This document shows, piece after piece, positions 1 through 9,771 of a stretch of DNA of 34,521 bases. The notes beneath the pieces are model-generated. The model was not told the DNA's origin, did no database searches, and saw only the letters and a list, made by a program, of their open reading frames with translations. The translations under genes were made by a program, and so were the position numbers. Numbering within the stretch: the stretch's first letter is position 1; every line of letters begins with the position of its first letter. Source of the DNA: Janibacter anophelis NBRC 107843 (GTDB lineage: Bacteria; Actinomycetota; Actinomycetes; Actinomycetales; Dermatophilaceae). The stretch is from positions 1 through 34,521 of the forward strand of contig NZ_BCSQ01000038.1 of NCBI RefSeq assembly GCF_001570945.1, written 5' to 3'.

Positions 1-1095
1 ATCGTCCTGGACCGCGTCGATCGGCCGGCCATGGCAGAGGTACGCACCCACCTGATCGAGATGCTGCGCGAGCAGGGTCTCGAGACCGCGCCCGTCTTCA
101 CCGTCCCCGAGACCGAGCTCGACGCCGACGGGCTGATCCCCGAGGCCGACATCGAGCGGCTGCGCGGCTGGCTCACCGCGCTCGCCGGTGACCAGCGCGC
201 CCGCACCATGGTCATCCGGCAGACGCTCCAGGGCGCGCTGCGCTCACTCGACGGGCGCGCGCAGGGCCTGATCGCCGCGGCCCAGGCGCACCGGGAGCAG
301 ACGAGCAGCCTGGCCCAGGCCGCCTACGACGCCTACGACACGGCCGAGGAGGGCGTGACCGAGGGCATGAAGGACGGCCAGCTCCTGCGCGGCGAGGTGC
401 TCGCGCGGTGGCAGGAGTTCGTCGGCACCGGCGAGTTCTTCCGCAAGGTGGAGCAGGGTGTCTCCCGCCTGCGCGACCGCGTCACCTCACGGATGGCCGG
501 CGGTCCGCCGCCGTCCGCCGAGCTCGACCAGGCCCTCCACACCGGCGTCAGCGCGCTGCTCATCGCCGAGGCCGACACCGCCGCCGCCACCGTCGTGCGC
601 GCCTGGCGCGGCACGGAGGCCGGCCCGGTCGTCCTCGACGGGCACCCCGAGCTCGGACGGTCCTCACCGGGCCTCGAGCCGGCGGTCGAGCGCCTCGTGC
701 GCGACTGGCAGGGCGACGTGCTCGACATCGTCCGGGCCGAAGGGGGCAACCGCCGTACCAATGCGCGCATCGCCGCCTACGGCGTCAACGGCATCGGCCT
801 CTTCCTCATGCTCGTCTCCTTCGCCCACACCGGCGGTGTCCTCGTCGCGCCCGAGGTGGCCATCGCCGGTGGCACGACCGCGGTGGCGCAGAAGGTCCTC
901 GAGGCGATCTTCGGCGACCAGGCCGTGCGCGAGATGGCCAAGAAGGCCCGCTCGCTCCTCCTCGAGCGCGTCGAGGAGCTCTACGCCGCCGAGCGGGAGC
1001 GCTACACCGAGGTCGTCGGCGATCTCGCGGTGAGCGAGGCTCAGGTGAGGCGACTGCAGCAGGCCGCCGCCGCCGTCGGGGAGGCGCAGCGATGA
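1..1095 (+). CDS. Dynamin-like GTPase, C-terminal part (5' end outside window)
   Basis: The frame is open from base 1, so the gene begins upstream and the ATG at 31 is internal. The first residues (IVLDRVDRP) sit where the G4 specificity motif of a translation-factor-type GTPase would be, aligned with IVVLNQVDR in the next gene. G1-G3 would lie outside the window. The rest is a long helical region, a hydrophobic hairpin at about nt 775-900, and a charged helical C-terminus. This resembles bacterial dynamin-like proteins, which act at the inner face of the membrane. The gene overlaps the next GTPase by ATGA (1092-1095), so the two are probably translated together and may form a hetero-oligomer. 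G4 is unusual: DRVD instead of NKxD. The family is inferred from its partner and fold layout; the exact role is unknown. Confidence 0.7.
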   Translation: MVLDRVDRPAMAEVRTHLIEMLREQGLETAPVFTVPETELDADGLIPEADIERLRGWLTALAGDQRARTMVIRQTLQGALRSLDGRAQGLIAAAQAHREQTSSLAQAAYDAYDTAEEGVTEGMKDGQLLRGEVLARWQEFVGTGEFFRKVEQGVSRLRDRVTSRMAGGPPPSAELDQALHTGVSALLIAEADTAAATVVRAWRGTEAGPVVLDGHPELGRSSPGLEPAVERLVRDWQGDVLDIVRAEGGNRRTNARIAAYGVNGIGLFLMLVSFAHTGGVLVAPEVAIAGGTTAVAQKVLEAIFGDQAVREMAKKARSLLLERVEELYAAERERYTEVVGDLAVSEAQVRRLQQAAAAVGEAQR

Positions 1096-2750
1096 GCCCG
1101 CGCAACCCCCTTCGTCGCGGTGGTGGGTCCTCGGCGCTGTCCGTCGAGGAGCTGGGCGCCCGGGCCGAGGCGCTGTCCCAGGCCCTGGAGATCGGTGGCG
1201 ACCGTCTCGAGCGGCAGCCGGCTGCACGGGCAGGTGAGGTCGCCGACAAGGTGCGCGAACGCACCGGGCTCGTCGGTGGCCACACCGTCGTCGCCCTCGC
1301 CGGGGCGACCGGGTCGGGCAAGTCCTCGCTCTTCAACGCGCTCGTCGGTGCCGACGTCGCGCAGACCGGCATGCGCCGACCGATGACGTCGACCCCCACG
1401 GCCGCCGTGTGGGGGTCCGAGCCGGCCGGGGAGCTGCTCGACTGGCTCTCCGTCGGGACGCGGCACCAGGTCGAGGGCTCCGACGGCGACCCGTTGAGCG
1501 GTCTCGTCCTCGTCGACCTGCCGGACTTCGACTCCCGGGAGTCGGCCCACCGCGAGGAGGCGACCCGGGTCCTCGAGCTCGTCGACGTCTTCGTCTGGGT
1601 GACCGACCCGCAGAAGTACGCCGACGCCGTCCTCCACGACGACTACGTCGCGGTGCTGCGCGAGTACGGCGCCGTGACCATCGTCGTGCTCAACCAGGTC
1701 GACCGGCTCTCCTCCGACGGCCGAGACCAGGTCGTCGCCGACCTCGAGCGGCTGCTGCAGCGCGACGGACTGGCCGACCACGAGGTCCTCGGCACCTCGA
1801 CCCGGACCGGCGACGGCCTCGACGAGCTGCGGGCCCGCCTGCGCGGCGCCGTCGAGCACTCCGACGCCGCCCGCCACCGGCTCGGTGCGGACCTGCGCAC
1901 CGCCGCCGAGGGACTGGGGTCCTCCGTCGCCGACGGCGAGCACGGCGTGCCCGACCGGGCTCGCGCCGAGCTCGTCGACGCGCTCGCCCGCAGCGCCGGT
2001 GTGCCCACCGTGGTCGAGGCGGTCGCCCGCGACTTCCGCATGGAGTCGTGGGCACGGACCGGATGGCCCTTCACCCGGTGGGTGCGAGCCTTGCGCCCCG
2101 CACCCCTCAAGCGACTGCGCCTCGACCGGGAGGTCGACGGTGCCCCCGACATCACCGAGCACGACGTGCGCGCCGTCCTCGGGCGCTCGTCCATCCCGCC
2201 GCCGGCGCCGGCAGCGCGGGCGGCCGTCGACCTCGCCTCCCGGCGGATCGGGACGTCCGCGGGGGAGGGGCTGCCCGTCCGGTGGGCCGACGCCGTCGCC
2301 GACGCGGCCCGTCCCGCCGACCGCGATCTCGCCGACGAGCTCGACATGGCGGTGATGCGCACGTCGCTGCGTGGCCGCAAGCCGGTCTGGTGGGCGATCT
2401 TCGGTCTGCTGCAGGTCCTGCTGGCGGTCGCCGCCGTCGCCGGGCTGATCTGGCTCGTCGTCATCGCGCTCGCCGGGTGGCTGCAGCTGCCCGACATCCC
2501 GACCGCCGACGTCGGGCCCTTCGCCACGCCCTTCCTCCTGCTCGTCGGGGGGATCGTCTGCGGACTGCTGCTGGCCGCCATCGGGCGGTGGCTCGCCGGC
2601 ATCGGCGCGCGCACGCGGGCCGCGACGGTCGACAAGCGGTTGCGCCGGGCCATCGGCGAGGTCGCCGACGAGCGGGTCATCGAGCCCGTCGAGCAGGTGC
2701 TCGCCGACCACGCCCGCACCCGCGAGGGGATCCGGCGCGCGTTGGGCTGA
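1092..2750 (+). CDS. YfjP-type membrane-associated GTPase (dynamin/Era-like)
   Basis: 552 residues. The start is the ATG overlapping the upstream stop; an open frame continues further upstream but only as a shadow of the previous gene. The P-loop GATGSGKS is at about residues 71-78, followed by a TSTPT switch I, DLPDFDS as G3, NQVD as G4 and a TSTRTGDG G5 region. Near the C-terminus are two strong transmembrane segments (about residues 433-460 and 475-500). This is the architecture of actinobacterial YfjP-family GTPases, which usually occur as a tandem pair with a second dynamin-like GTPase, as here. The likely role is GTP-dependent membrane remodelling or stress response; that is family inference, as no specific function is established for this pair. 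Confidence 0.85.
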   Translation: MSPRNPLRRGGGSSALSVEELGARAEALSQALEIGGDRLERQPAARAGEVADKVRERTGLVGGHTVVALAGATGSGKSSLFNALVGADVAQTGMRRPMTSTPTAAVWGSEPAGELLDWLSVGTRHQVEGSDGDPLSGLVLVDLPDFDSRESAHREEATRVLELVDVFVWVTDPQKYADAVLHDDYVAVLREYGAVTIVVLNQVDRLSSDGRDQVVADLERLLQRDGLADHEVLGTSTRTGDGLDELRARLRGAVEHSDAARHRLGADLRTAAEGLGSSVADGEHGVPDRARAELVDALARSAGVPTVVEAVARDFRMESWARTGWPFTRWVRALRPAPLKRLRLDREVDGAPDITEHDVRAVLGRSSIPPPAPAARAAVDLASRRIGTSAGEGLPVRWADAVADAARPADRDLADELDMAVMRTSLRGRKPVWWAIFGLLQVLLAVAAVAGLIWLVVIALAGWLQLPDIPTADVGPFATPFLLLVGGIVCGLLLAAIGRWLAGIGARTRAATVDKRLRRAIGEVADERVIEPVEQVLADHARTREGIRRALG

Positions 2751-2914
2751 GCGGCGCTCGATCCACGACCACCTCTCCGTCCACAGCCACCTCGCGTCCC
2801 CGGACGCTCTCCACACCCTGCGCGCACCACTGCCTTCGCCGGCCTCCGACCCCGAGGGTGGAGCCACGAGCCCACCCGAGACGCGGGAGGGCGGGGAGAG
2901 CAGGGAGTGCACCC

Positions 2915-3499
2915 ATGAACGAGACCGAAGTGACCGTCGGCGGCCGGGTCGTCGCCGACCCCGAGCACCGCACCACGCGAGGCGGCGTGCAGTTCACGAC
3001 CTTCCGGATTGCGAGCACCGTGCGTCGACGCACCCGCGAGGGCGTGTGGGTCGACGGGCCCACGAGCTTCTACAACGTCGCGACCTACCGGGCGCTCGGG
3101 GCCAACTCCCACGAGTCGCTCGGCAAGGGCGACCCCGTGGTCGTCCACGGCCGGCTGACGATCAACGACTGGCAGCGCTCCGACAACTCCTGGGGGTCGT
3201 CCGCGGACATCGAGGCGCTGAGCGTCGGGCACGACCTGACCTACGGGACGACGGAGTACAGCAAGGCGTCGCGCGGCGGGGTGGACCCGGAGGCGCTCGC
3301 GGCGAGCCAGCCGGGCTATGACCGGATGACGACCCGGATCGCGGAGTCCGAGGAGCAGACGTGGGGGACGCCCCACCCGGGCAGCGAGTCGGGGGCCGAG
3401 TCGTCGCAGCAGACGTCGTCGGGGCGCGTCGACGTCACGACGGGGGAGGTCCTCGACGAGCACGAGGGCGCCGCGGACGAGGTACCGCAGCCGGTCTGA
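2915..3499 (+). CDS. ssb: Single-stranded DNA-binding protein, short-tailed paralogue
   Basis: 194 residues. One OB-fold covers about residues 1-110 (VTVGGRVVADPEHR, FTTFRIAST, a Tyr/Trp-bearing DNA-binding face, VVVHGRLTINDW). A polar, Gly/Ser/Gln/Glu-rich disordered tail follows. The ATG at 2915 is preceded by a purine-rich stretch (GGGAGAGCAGGGAG). The tail ends DEVPQPV rather than in the acidic D-x-P-F tip that recruits repair and replication partners, so this looks like a secondary SSB and not the essential replicative one. It stands alone between the GTPase pair and ettA. The 164-base region upstream (2751-2914) shows no gene, and I could not assign a promoter in it. Confidence 0.88.
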   Translation: MNETEVTVGGRVVADPEHRTTRGGVQFTTFRIASTVRRRTREGVWVDGPTSFYNVATYRALGANSHESLGKGDPVVVHGRLTINDWQRSDNSWGSSADIEALSVGHDLTYGTTEYSKASRGGVDPEALAASQPGYDRMTTRIAESEEQTWGTPHPGSESGAESSQQTSSGRVDVTTGEVLDEHEGAADEVPQPV

Positions 3500-3533
3500 C
3501 GGTGGTGGATTCGGGCGTGGGGGCGGGAGTGGA

Positions 3534-3539
3534 TAGCCT
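3534..3539 (+). promoter_or_regulatory. -10 box of a leaderless promoter for ettA
   Basis: TAGCCT matches the actinobacterial TAnnnT -10 consensus and ends 6 bases before the ATG at 3546, so transcription should begin at or next to the start codon. No Shine-Dalgarno sequence is present, which fits a leaderless mRNA. Confidence 0.6.
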
Positions 3540-3545
3540 GCCCCC

Positions 3546-5228
<1,683 letters not shown>

Positions 5229-5232
5229 GGAG

Positions 5233-5256
5233 CCGCGGGGGCTCAGGCCCCCGCGG
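5233..5256. terminator. Bidirectional hairpin terminator between ettA and the glycosyltransferase
   Basis: Perfect 10-bp stem CCGCGGGGGC / GCCCCCGCGG with a TCAG loop, 4 bases after the ettA stop. The loop and right arm contain the stop codon and last codons of the convergent glycosyltransferase gene, so one hairpin probably serves both. There is no U-tract, as is common in high-GC actinobacteria. Confidence 0.7.
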
Positions 5257-6418
5257 TCCTGCCCGGCAGTTCGGCCTCGACGAGGTCCGCGGCCCGGGAG
5301 GTCCCCCCTTCGGCCCGGGCGGCGTGTGCCAGCTCGGCGAGCCGAGCGGCGACCTCGCGGTCACCGAGCAGCTCGTCGCCGGCGGCGCGCAGGGCCGCGG
5401 AGGTGGCGTCGACGGTGTCCAGCCGCCGGGCCACGCCGAGCCCGACGAGGGTGTCGGCATTGGTGAACTGGTCCACGTCCTGCGGCACGGCGATCATCGG
5501 GGTCGCCGTGAGCAGTCCCTCGGCGCAGCCGCCCATGCCGGCGTGGGTGACGAAGAGGTCGGCCTCGCGCAGGATCGCCACCTGCGGCACCCACCGGTGC
5601 ACCTCGACGCCGTCCGGGACCTCACCGAGGGCCTCGAGGTCGATGCGGCGGCCGACCTGCAGCACGAGGTGCCACCCCGGCCGGCCCGAGAACGCCGCGA
5701 CGCACTGCTGGTAGAACTCCGGCTGGTCCGTGTAGCTCGACCCGAGCGAGACGAGGACGACGACCTCGGCGCCCGGAGGTCGCTGCCAGGTGCCCTGGTC
5801 CGAACGCTCACCGATGCACGGCCCGACGAAGGTGATGCGCTCCTCGTCGACGCGGTCGGCGTTCGGCTGCATCGCCCGGGGTACGAGGGCCAGGGCCCGG
5901 GGAGGGACACCGGCGAAGGCATCCGGGTCGGTCGTGACCGCCCCCTCGCGCTCGAGCCACGCGGCGAAGTCCGCGCGGTAGGCGTCGGCGCCCGGCAGGG
6001 CCATGACCTGTGCGCCGACCTCCTCGGCGTAGCCCTCCCACGCAACGTACGTGGGGGAGAGCTGGACGAAGGGGCGGCCGTGGGCCTCGGCGAGTACCCG
6101 GCCGCCGTAGCCGCCGATGTCGGCGAGGTAGAGGTCGGCCGGCTCGGCGTCGAAGCGCGAGCGCACCTGCGCCAGGCCCTGCACCGCGTCCTCGAGGAAG
6201 AGGCGCATCGCGGCGATCGGGTCCTGCGGCCACTCGCCCCGGGGCAGGGTCGAGGCGCACGCCACGAGCTCGGCGCCGGTCCCCTCGACGAGCTCGCGCT
6301 GACGGCTGTCGTTGATGACGCTCACCCGGTGCCCGCGGGCGACGAGCTCGCGCAGGATCTCGAGGCTGGGGAGGGTGTGGCTGACGGCGTCGACGCCGAA
6401 CATCGCGATGTGGGCCAT
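5243..6418 (-). CDS. GT1 family glycosyltransferase (macrolide/UGT-like)
   Basis: 391 residues. The start MAHIAMFGVDAVSHT is chosen because it opens the N-terminal Rossmann strand of a GT-B fold. Near the C-terminus is the UDP-glycosyltransferase signature: HAGMGGCAEGL, then GVP-like TPMIAVPQDVDQFTNA and GLG. The length matches the MGT subfamily (about 390-400), whose members transfer a nucleotide-activated sugar to small lipophilic acceptors or inactivate macrolides. Donor and acceptor cannot be told from sequence. thpR lies upstream on the same strand with an 86-base gap. No polyketide or other biosynthetic genes are nearby, so detoxification or lipid/pigment glycosylation are equally plausible. 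Confidence 0.85.
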   Translation of the reverse strand: MAHIAMFGVDAVSHTLPSLEILRELVARGHRVSVINDSRQRELVEGTGAELVACASTLPRGEWPQDPIAAMRLFLEDAVQGLAQVRSRFDAEPADLYLADIGGYGGRVLAEAHGRPFVQLSPTYVAWEGYAEEVGAQVMALPGADAYRADFAAWLEREGAVTTDPDAFAGVPPRALALVPRAMQPNADRVDEERITFVGPCIGERSDQGTWQRPPGAEVVVLVSLGSSYTDQPEFYQQCVAAFSGRPGWHLVLQVGRRIDLEALGEVPDGVEVHRWVPQVAILREADLFVTHAGMGGCAEGLLTATPMIAVPQDVDQFTNADTLVGLGVARRLDTVDATSAALRAAGDELLGDREVAARLAELAHAARAEGGTSRAADLVEAELPGRTAGA

Positions 6419-6504
6419 GCCGCGATGGTGACCCAGCGGGTCGTCGGGGCGCCACCGAATTGCCGACGGCGGCATCCGTGTGCACCGCGTCCGTGTGCCC
6501 CGTG

Positions 6505-7071
6505 TCAGGTGCCCAGCGGGCAGATCGCCTCGGCCTCGTAGGACGGCCGGCCACCGCGGTGGCCGCGCGAGACGAAGACCGTGATCGTGTCGGCGTCCCA
6601 CGAGGGGCCCGCGTGCGTGTCCATGGCCCGCAGCCAGTGCGTCGCGTCGAAGGGGTGTCGGCTGCGCGCCAGGGTCAGGTGCGGTCGGTAGGTGCCGCCG
6701 GCGGGGGAGAGGCCCAGGCGGCCGCAGGCCGTGCGGGTGCGCAGGGCGAGGCGCTCGAGGTCGGCCAGCCCGTGCGGGGCATCGGAGTCCAGACCCGTCC
6801 ACACGACGCGTGCCGTGGCAATGTCCGGGAACGCGCCGGCGCCCTTGAGCCGCAGCGGGATCGGTGTCGACCCGGCAGCGACCTCGGCGACCGCGTCGAC
6901 GAGGTCGTCGACCGCCCTCCCGGGCACCTCGGCGATGAAGGCGAGGGTCACGTGCCACAGGTGCGAGGGCGTCCAGCGCAGCACCGACTCGACCTCTCGG
7001 CGGGGCTCGACGAAGGTCTCGAGCTCGGTGAGTGCCTCGTCGGACGGGACGAGCGCGGCAAAGACACGCAT
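6505..7071 (-). CDS. thpR: RNA 2',3'-cyclic phosphodiesterase (2'-5' RNA ligase family)
   Basis: 188 residues, the typical size. Two H-x-T motifs define the 2H phosphoesterase fold: HVTL at residues 40-43 and HLTL (within YRPHLTLARS) in the second half. The N-terminus MRVFAALVPS matches the family's first strand. Members hydrolyse 2',3'-cyclic phosphate RNA ends and can ligate tRNA halves in vitro. The gene is divergent from the pentapeptide gene, with only 36 bases between the two start codons. A GACAAT hexamer (7078-7083, minus strand) ends 6 bases before the ATG and could be a leaderless -10, although its first base is off consensus. Confidence 0.9.
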   Translation of the reverse strand: MRVFAALVPSDEALTELETFVEPRREVESVLRWTPSHLWHVTLAFIAEVPGRAVDDLVDAVAEVAAGSTPIPLRLKGAGAFPDIATARVVWTGLDSDAPHGLADLERLALRTRTACGRLGLSPAGGTYRPHLTLARSRHPFDATHWLRAMDTHAGPSWDADTITVFVSRGHRGGRPSYEAEAICPLGT

Positions 7072-7095
7072 CGAGCCATTGTCGTGCCCCCTCGG

Positions 7096-7101
7096 TAGCG
7101 T
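7096..7101 (+). promoter_or_regulatory. -10 box of a leaderless promoter for the pentapeptide-repeat gene
   Basis: TAGCGT (TAnnnT) ends 6 bases before the ATG at 7108, and no ribosome-binding site is visible. It lies within the 36-base gap shared with thpR, so the two promoters must overlap back to back. Confidence 0.55.
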
Positions 7102-7107
7102 GCCGGC

Positions 7108-7713
7108 ATGGGCACCCTCCTCGAGCACGTCATCGGCCGTACGAGCATCGTCGACGAGGTGATCACCGGCGGCCTCGACGACGGGGAGCGGCTCGCCGAC
7201 CTCGAGCTCGTCGGCTGCACGATCCGCGACACGTCGTGGGCGGGGGCCACCCTGGCCGGGGTCCGGTTCGAGGGCTGCACCTTCGAGCGGGTCGACCTCT
7301 CGCGGGTCGCCTGGCCGGACAGCATCCTCGACGGCTGCACGTTCACCGGCTGCAAGGCGCTGGCGACGTCGTGGGCGATGCTGCGCGAGCCGATGCTCTC
7401 GCCCGACCCGTGCACCTTTGTCGACTGCCAGCTGTCGATGGGCAGCTTCGCCGGGCTGGACCTCGGTGCGGCGCGCTTCGAGCGGTGCGTCCTGACCGAC
7501 GCCGACTTCGAGGACGCCACCCTGCGGGGCGCGGTGATCGACGACAGCAGCCTTGCCGGTGCCCGCTTCGTGCGGGCCGACCTGCGAGAGGCCGACCTGC
7601 GTGGGGCGCGCGACTACGTCATCGACGTGCGCGAGGCACGCGTGAGCGGCCTGCGGGTCGACCACGTCGGCGCGCTCGGGCTGCTCGCCCCCTTCGGCAT
7701 CGACGTCGAGTGA
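7108..7713 (+). CDS. Pentapeptide-repeat protein, Qnr/MfpA-like fold
   Basis: 201 residues with repeated A(D/N)LxX-type pentapeptides through most of the length (for example ATLAG VRFEG CTFER VDLSR, then ADLRE ADLRG AR). These predict a right-handed quadrilateral beta-helix. Cysteines before the central Phe/Leu (GCTF, GCKA, DCQL, ERCVL) and the break at SWAMLREPML resemble the approximately 200-residue stand-alone family related to Qnr/MfpA, some of which mimic DNA and protect gyrase. The C-terminus (GALGLLAPFGIDVE) fits the dimerisation tail of that family. Function is not demonstrated; gyrase protection is only a family possibility. It is convergent with the SRPBCC-epimerase gene, one base apart. 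Confidence 0.85.
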   Translation: MGTLLEHVIGRTSIVDEVITGGLDDGERLADLELVGCTIRDTSWAGATLAGVRFEGCTFERVDLSRVAWPDSILDGCTFTGCKALATSWAMLREPMLSPDPCTFVDCQLSMGSFAGLDLGAARFERCVLTDADFEDATLRGAVIDDSSLAGARFVRADLREADLRGARDYVIDVREARVSGLRVDHVGALGLLAPFGIDVE

Positions 7714-7714
7714 C

Positions 7715-9103
7715 TCAGCCGTAGATCTCGTCCAGCGCCGCGTCGAGGTCGGGGTGGACGAACTCGAACCCGGCGTCGTCGAGCACGGCCGAGGTGCAGT
7801 GCCGCCCGGTGAGCGCGAGCGCCGGGTCGCTGCGCAGCGCGACGGCACCGATGTGCAGCATGGGGGCCGGGGTCGGCGGCGCGGCGGTCGGCCGTCGCAA
7901 TCGCCGGCGCAGCGCGGCCATGAGCTCGGTGTTGCGCACCGGGTGCGGCGCTGCGGCGACGAGGACGCCCTCGGGGACGCGCACCTGCGGGTCCAGGCCC
8001 AGGGCCGCGAGCGCGATCCGTTGCCAGTCCTCGTGGTGCACCCAGCTGAACCACTGCCGGCCGCTGCCGACCCGCCCGCCGAGCCCGGCGCGCGTCAGGC
8101 GCGCCAGGATCTGGAGCGCGGGCGCGTGCCGGTCGAGGACGATCGAGGTGCGCAGCAGCACGAGATGGTCGGTGTTGGCCCCAGCGGTCGCCTCCTCCCA
8201 CGGCCGGGCGACGCCGGTCATCTGCGGCAGACCGGGGTCGGGCAGCGGGCTCGTCTCGGTGACCCGCTGCTCGCCGGCATCGGACCAGATCGCCGTCGTC
8301 GAGGCCTGTAGCCAGGCCACGAGCGGACGGTCGAGCCCACGGCTGGCCGCGACGAGCGCCCGGGTGGAGTCGACCCTCGACCGGCGCAGCTCGTCGATGT
8401 TGGTCTCGGTCGGGCGCACGTCGACGAGCTTGCCCGCGAGGTTGACCAGGGCGACCCCGGCCGCGTGCTCGGAGCGCAGCACCTGCGCCCAGTCCCCGAC
8501 GCGGCGTCCGTCCCAGACGACCTGGTCGAAGGGCAGCGAGTCGTCGCGTCGTCGGGTGATGATCCGCACGTCGTGCCCGAGGCCGAAGAGCCGCGCTGCG
8601 AGCAGTCGGCCGAGCGCGCCGGACCCGCCGGCGATGACGACGCGCGGTAGCGCCGGGTCGGGGGTGGCGCCGGCGAGTCGCGCCAGGCGCACTGACGCAT
8701 CGGTGAAGCCACGGTCGAGCACACCCGCCATGCTCATGGCGACGGCCGGCGTCAGCGGACCGCTGACCTCGAGCGTCTGCGTCAGCCGGGTGCCCGTCCC
8801 GAGCGGGGTCAGCCGCCACCTGACCCGCATGGCGCCGCCTGGGCTGGGCTGGGTGAGCTCGAGGTGCCGGCCCTCCTCGAGACCGCTGACGCGAAGGGGA
8901 GGAGCCGCGCGGTCATGCACCGCACGCACCCACCGTGAGGACGGGGAGTAGCTGCCGGTCACCCCCTTCGCCAGGGGTGCATCGAGACGCACGGAGGCGA
9001 TCGCCGGCTCCCACTGCGGCCACCGGGTGAGGTCGGACAGGACCCGCCAGGCCTCTTCAGCCGTGACGGGCAGGTGGGCGGAGGCGGTGCGGGTCCAGCT
9101 CAT
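7715..9103 (-). CDS. SRPBCC domain fused to TIGR01777 NAD(P)-epimerase
   Basis: 462 residues in two parts. Residues about 1-150 are a SRPBCC/polyketide-cyclase lipid-binding domain (AWRVLSDLTRWPQWEPAIASV and a hydrophobic helix at the end). Residues about 155-460 are an atypical short-chain dehydrogenase of the TIGR01777/YfcH type: the nucleotide-binding turn GGSGALGRLLAARL, then ALVNLAGKLVD, an ASTTAIW stretch, and the C-terminal DUF1731-like segment ending in H-P-D-x-D-x-A-L. The start codon lies 1 base after the TetR stop, so this is the second gene of a TetR-led operon. An open frame runs further upstream but is a shadow of the TetR gene. The substrate is unknown; the lipid-binding domain and the fatty-acid-degradation neighbour suggest a lipid or acyl substrate (inference). 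Confidence 0.82.
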   Translation of the reverse strand: MSWTRTASAHLPVTAEEAWRVLSDLTRWPQWEPAIASVRLDAPLAKGVTGSYSPSSRWVRAVHDRAAPPLRVSGLEEGRHLELTQPSPGGAMRVRWRLTPLGTGTRLTQTLEVSGPLTPAVAMSMAGVLDRGFTDASVRLARLAGATPDPALPRVVIAGGSGALGRLLAARLFGLGHDVRIITRRRDDSLPFDQVVWDGRRVGDWAQVLRSEHAAGVALVNLAGKLVDVRPTETNIDELRRSRVDSTRALVAASRGLDRPLVAWLQASTTAIWSDAGEQRVTETSPLPDPGLPQMTGVARPWEEATAGANTDHLVLLRTSIVLDRHAPALQILARLTRAGLGGRVGSGRQWFSWVHHEDWQRIALAALGLDPQVRVPEGVLVAAAPHPVRNTELMAALRRRLRRPTAAPPTPAPMLHIGAVALRSDPALALTGRHCTSAVLDDAGFEFVHPDLDAALDEIYG

Positions 9104-9104
9104 G

Positions 9105-9728
9105 TCAGTCCTCTCGGGCCCCGACGAGTCGCAGGGCGAGTGCCGCGTAGGTGTCGGCGATGGATTGGGGGGTGGTGCGCTTGATGCCCGGGTGGTACCA
9201 GCGGGCGACGTCGACGACGAGAGACAGCGCCGCCAGAGCGGTGGCCCGCACGTCGTCGACCGCGAACTCGCCGGTCCGCACGCCGTCGGTGATGATCCGC
9301 TCGACGACGCCGTCGATCTCGCGGCGCAGGGTGAGCACCTCGCGCTGGTGGTCGGGGGAGAGGTGGCGGAACTCGTACTGGACGATGCGCGCCACCTGGT
9401 GCTGCTCGGCGTGCCACGTGGCGAAGGCGGAGATGACCTCCTGCAGGGCTGCGGTCGGCGATGCCGCCTGGGCCGCGGCGGCGGCCAGGGCGTCACGCGC
9501 CGCCTCGTGGCCGACCCGGCTGAGCTGGAAGAGCAGGTCCTCCTTGCTCGCGAAGTGCACGTAGACCCCGGCGGGGGACAGGCCGGCGCGGGAGGCGATG
9601 TCGCGGGTCGTCGTCGCGTGGAAGCCCTTGTCGGCGAAGGCGTCCGCGGCCGCCTCGAAGAGCCTCACGACGGTGGGGTTGTCGTGCTCCGGCAGGGCGG
9701 GTGTCGGCGTGCTCACGGTTGACAGCAT
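9105..9728 (-). CDS. TetR-family transcriptional regulator
   Basis: 207 residues. The N-terminal helix-turn-helix reads FADKGFHATTTRDIASRAG followed by LSPAGVYVHFASKEDLLF (about residues 30-68), a textbook TetR recognition segment. The C-terminal helical ligand domain resembles regulators of acyl-CoA metabolism, which sense acyl-CoA thioesters (family inference). The ATG at 9728 is preceded by GAAGGGGG, which can act as a ribosome-binding site; a GTG four codons in (MLST-V) is the alternative. The -10 box TAGTCT (9743-9748, minus strand) overlaps the palindrome at 9744-9763, so the gene is probably autorepressed and also controls the divergent acyl-CoA dehydrogenase. Confidence 0.9.
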   Translation of the reverse strand: MLSTVSTPTPALPEHDNPTVVRLFEAAADAFADKGFHATTTRDIASRAGLSPAGVYVHFASKEDLLFQLSRVGHEAARDALAAAAAQAASPTAALQEVISAFATWHAEQHQVARIVQYEFRHLSPDHQREVLTLRREIDGVVERIITDGVRTGEFAVDDVRATALAALSLVVDVARWYHPGIKRTTPQSIADTYAALALRLVGARED

Positions 9729-9743
9729 GCCCCCTTCGGGCGA

Positions 9744-9763
9744 GACTAAGCAAGCGCTTAGTC
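9744..9763. promoter_or_regulatory. TetR-type operator palindrome
   Basis: GACTAAGC-AAGC-GCTTAGTC: two perfect 8-base inverted arms around a 4-base centre, in the divergent region between the TetR gene and the acyl-CoA dehydrogenase gene. It overlaps the regulator's -10 box. Size, symmetry and position are those of a TetR operator; binding itself is inferred. Confidence 0.75.
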
Positions 9764-9771
9764 AATCCTTT

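Noticed and set aside
7108-7713. Assigning the pentapeptide protein as a Qnr resistance determinant
   Set aside because: Fold similarity only; there are no loop residues or context that would justify a resistance name.
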